Shown one piece after another: positions 61,728 through 64,000 of a stretch of DNA of 64,000 bases. The stretch's first letter is position 1, and every line of letters starts with the position of its first letter. The notes below the pieces were generated by a model, which saw only the letters and a program-made list of their open reading frames with translations, had not been told where the DNA came from and ran no database searches. The DNA is from Bacteroidota bacterium (GTDB lineage: Bacteria > Bacteroidota > Bacteroidia > J057 > JADKCL01), in the NCBI GenBank assembly GCA_016718825.1, contig JADKCL010000003.1, positions 124,001-188,000 of the forward strand, written 5' to 3'. The position numbers were made by a program, and so were the translations under genes.

Positions 61728-64000
61728 ATGCGAAATGTCCCGACAATGCAAAAAGGCCCCAATGAGGAACTTGATTCCCCAATCGGGTTCATTGCAGCGG
61801 ACTGTCTGGAGAAATTGATGCACTTTCTGCCTTCGCAGACGCCGCTCAAGGACTTCATTCATCACAATTCGCTGCATGCATTTCAGGATCGCAAATTTTT
61901 TGACGCAATTTTTGAAGCCTCCAAGATTTTCGGGTATCAGGTAACCCTTGAATTGAAGGATTTCAGAGGTTTGCATGCCATGGGGCGCATCAAAGCCTCC
62001 GTATTGGATCGGCTCATCCTCCAAAAGAAGGGCGACGCCAATGCGGCGAAATGGAGACATCGTCTCCTCGAAGCAGCTTTCGACGAAACCAAACAACCGC
62101 GCGTTGGAAGACTGCGGTCACTTTGGAAACCACGATTGGGGATCGACCTCGACAATGCAGTCCATCCCCTACTTTTCCGCGTGATGGGCCACTATCTCGA
62201 TCAGGGAATTTCGCTTTGGGGATTTCCGCAGGTTGCCGGTGGCTGCTTGGCCTCCATCCGCGTTTTGGAACGCGAAAGTTTTGCGAGTTTTTTTTCGACC
62301 CAACGCGCAAAACAGCTGCTGCTCGATGAATCCTGTACGTTGGAACATCTTTTAGGGATCGTAGTTGGAGATCCAGCATTGTTTGAGCAATACCTCTTTG
62401 ACCAACAATTTGCCCACCGCGGTTGGTCTGGAATGGTGGCCACACTAGAAACGCATCCGGAGACATTGCTGTCACCAAGGGAGATCACATTACAGGATTT
62501 CATCCAACTGGAATTGCTGTTGGAGATTGACGCGATTGAAGGAAAATTGGGATCAGGATGGCAACCGTTGGCGGTGGATCCAATGATTTCCACGTTTGAT
62601 ATCTTCGCTCCCACTGAAAAAACAGAACTGGACGAAGTCTTTGAGATTTGGCAGGAGGCATTTGAATGGAGCTATTACGATGAAGTTTTGGCTGGACTTT
62701 TGTCCGCCGAACCTGAATCCGGAAAGTCTGTAAAAGCACCGACTTTTCAAGCGATCTTTTGCATTGACGAGCGTGAGTGTTCGTTTCGACGGCATTTGGA
62801 AGGCGTTGCCCCGCATTGTGAAACCTGGGGAAGCCCTGGCTTTTTTGGCGTCGAATTTTATTATCAACAGGCACATGCGCAGTTCTACGACAAGCTTTGC
62901 CCTGCGCCTGTCACGCCAAAGTACCTGATCAAGGAGTCTGATTCGGCAACATCGCATTCGAAGGAGGCCCTGTACACCAACAATACGTCCAAGCTTTTTT
63001 GGGGAAGTCTGCTCACATTTTCCCTGGGCCTGTGGGCAAGCGTCAAAATGCTCCTGTTGATGTTCAGGCCCAAAATGAGCCCCGCAATTTCCAATGCATT
63101 CGCCCACATGGATGAACGCTCCACGCTCTCCATCGAAAACCGGTCCCGCGAGGACATGGAAAATGGTCTTCAGATCGGGTTTACGATAGAAGAAATGGCA
63201 GTGCGCGTCGAAGGTTTGCTGCGGAGCATCGGGATGGTCTCGCAATTCGCGCAGCTTATTTATGTGGTTGCCCATGGCTCAAGCAGCGCCAACAATCCGC
63301 ATCATGGTGCCCACGACTGTGGCGCATGCAGTGGCAGACCCGGCGCCGTGAACGCCAAAGTTTTTGCTTTCATGGCCAATCACCCACGAGTGAGAAAAAT
63401 CCTTGCCGACCGTGGCATCGAAATTCCAGCCAAAACGCAGTTTCTCGGAGCCTTGCATGACACAGCTTCCGATCAGATCGCCTATTATTTGACCGAATCC
63501 TTGTCCCCTGTCAATGAAGTCGCGCATGCCGCTCACAAGGCCGCGTTTGACAATGCACTGAATCTCAACGCAAAGGAACGTTCCCGTCGTTTTGCCTCCA
63601 TCGATACAGGTCAAAGCCCTCAAAAGGTGCGTCGCGCCATCCTGAAACGATCGGTTTCGATGTTTGAACCACGTCCCGAACTCGGGCACGGCACAAACAC
63701 CCTCTGCTTTGTGGGCCGCAGGGAGCTTACGAAGCAGCTATTTCTCGATCGCAGGGCGTTTCTCAATTCCTATGACTACCGCACGGATCCCGAAGGAAAG
63801 CTCCTTGCAGGGGTCATGCGTCCGCTTGGTCCTGTTTGCGGCGGCATCAACTTGGAATACTATTTTTCGCGCGTCGACAACCACAAACTGGGTGCAGGCA
63901 CCAAATTGCCGCACAACGTGATGGGACTGATCGGGGTCGTCAACAGTTGTGACGGAGATCTCAGGCCGGGGCTTCCCTTGCAGATGATCGAGGTCCATGA
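61728..64000 (+). CDS. dabA: DabA (DUF2309) inorganic-carbon accumulation protein, C-terminus cut by window edge
   Basis: About 757 residues are visible. It opens MRNVPTMQKGPNEELDSPIG, then LKDFIHHNSLHAFQ. DabA is a peripheral, carbonic-anhydrase-like zinc subunit that with the membrane subunit DabB drives energy-coupled CO2 hydration. The expected ligands are present: Cys345 and Asp347 (FCIDERECSFRRHLE), His516 (VVAHGSSSANNP) and Cys531 (HDCGACSG). The 15-residue H-to-C gap is that of characterised DabA. The last residues visible (SCDGDLRPGLPLQMIEVH) are close to the usual end of the protein. Met at 61746 is an alternative start. Confidence 0.9.
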   Translation, partial: MRNVPTMQKGPNEELDSPIGFIAADCLEKLMHFLPSQTPLKDFIHHNSLHAFQDRKFFDAIFEASKIFGYQVTLELKDFRGLHAMGRIKASVLDRLILQKKGDANAAKWRHRLLEAAFDETKQPRVGRLRSLWKPRLGIDLDNAVHPLLFRVMGHYLDQGISLWGFPQVAGGCLASIRVLERESFASFFSTQRAKQLLLDESCTLEHLLGIVVGDPALFEQYLFDQQFAHRGWSGMVATLETHPETLLSPREITLQDFIQLELLLEIDAIEGKLGSGWQPLAVDPMISTFDIFAPTEKTELDEVFEIWQEAFEWSYYDEVLAGLLSAEPESGKSVKAPTFQAIFCIDERECSFRRHLEGVAPHCETWGSPGFFGVEFYYQQAHAQFYDKLCPAPVTPKYLIKESDSATSHSKEALYTNNTSKLFWGSLLTFSLGLWASVKMLLLMFRPKMSPAISNAFAHMDERSTLSIENRSREDMENGLQIGFTIEEMAVRVEGLLRSIGMVSQFAQLIYVVAHGSSSANNPHHGAHDCGACSGRPGAVNAKVFAFMANHPRVRKILADRGIEIPAKTQFLGALHDTASDQIAYYLTESLSPVNEVAHAAHKAAFDNALNLNAKERSRRFASIDTGQSPQKVRRAILKRSVSMFEPRPELGHGTNTLCFVGRRELTKQLFLDRRAFLNSYDYRTDPEGKLLAGVMRPLGPVCGGINLEYYFSRVDNHKLGAGTKLPHNVMGLIGVVNSCDGDLRPGLPLQMIEVH

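Overview
The window is chromosomal DNA of a member of the Bacteroidota. Five large secreted proteins end in type IX secretion (T9SS) sorting domains: four type A-like and one gliding-motility-associated type B. Several promoters carry the Bacteroidota -7 box TAnnTTTG instead of a sigma70 -10/-35 pair. The families present (DUF1573, PPK2 class III-like kinase, HTTM protein, AddB-like nuclease) fit this phylum. Base composition is moderate, and the gene set would suit a saprospirian or chitinophagal aerobe, but the sequence does not fix the genus. No rRNA, tRNA, CRISPR array, prophage or insertion sequence was seen.

Layout. 1-4.5 kb: 5' end of kdsB overlapped by an NfeD/ClpP-class membrane protease, a small hypothetical protein, a PPK2 kinase and a double-DUF1573 protein. 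4.8-8.2 kb: hemF, then the tyrosine catabolic pair hmgA-hppD, with a heptamer-repeat hairpin between the last two. 8.4-14.6 kb: two T9SS cargo proteins, a YceI lipoprotein with a perfect palindrome in its promoter, an SMI1/KNR4 protein, an AraC-type regulator and a frameshifted VOC (PhnB-like) gene. 14.9-22.5 kb: two leucine-rich-repeat paralogues (the larger with an embedded BRCT-like segment) and two tandem beta-helix T9SS paralogues. 23-33.6 kb: mainly housekeeping and hypothetical genes (TPR protein, Lys/Ala/Pro-rich protein, an isolated 53-residue protein with its own promoter and terminator, Na+/solute symporter plus hydrolase, SRPBCC, diacylglycerol-kinase-like, HTTM).

33.8-42.6 kb holds two giant secreted proteins, each with a long polyglycine-rich block inside a beta-solenoid-like region. 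42.7-58.6 kb: thioredoxins, an AddA-like helicase whose nuclease motifs look lost, a fused DppD-DppF ABC ATPase translationally coupled to an M50-like protease/TPR protein, two metallophosphoesterases, proline dehydrogenase and an AddB-like nuclease with an intact PD-(D/E)XK site and four-cysteine cluster. AddA and AddB lie about 9 kb apart.

58.8-64 kb: a small acidic membrane or lipoprotein, a SulP anion transporter, a beta-carbonic anhydrase and most of a DabA (DUF2309) protein, all on the + strand. This is a candidate inorganic-carbon uptake cluster and the most attractive system here. The DabB partner is not visible and would have to lie beyond the right edge or elsewhere.
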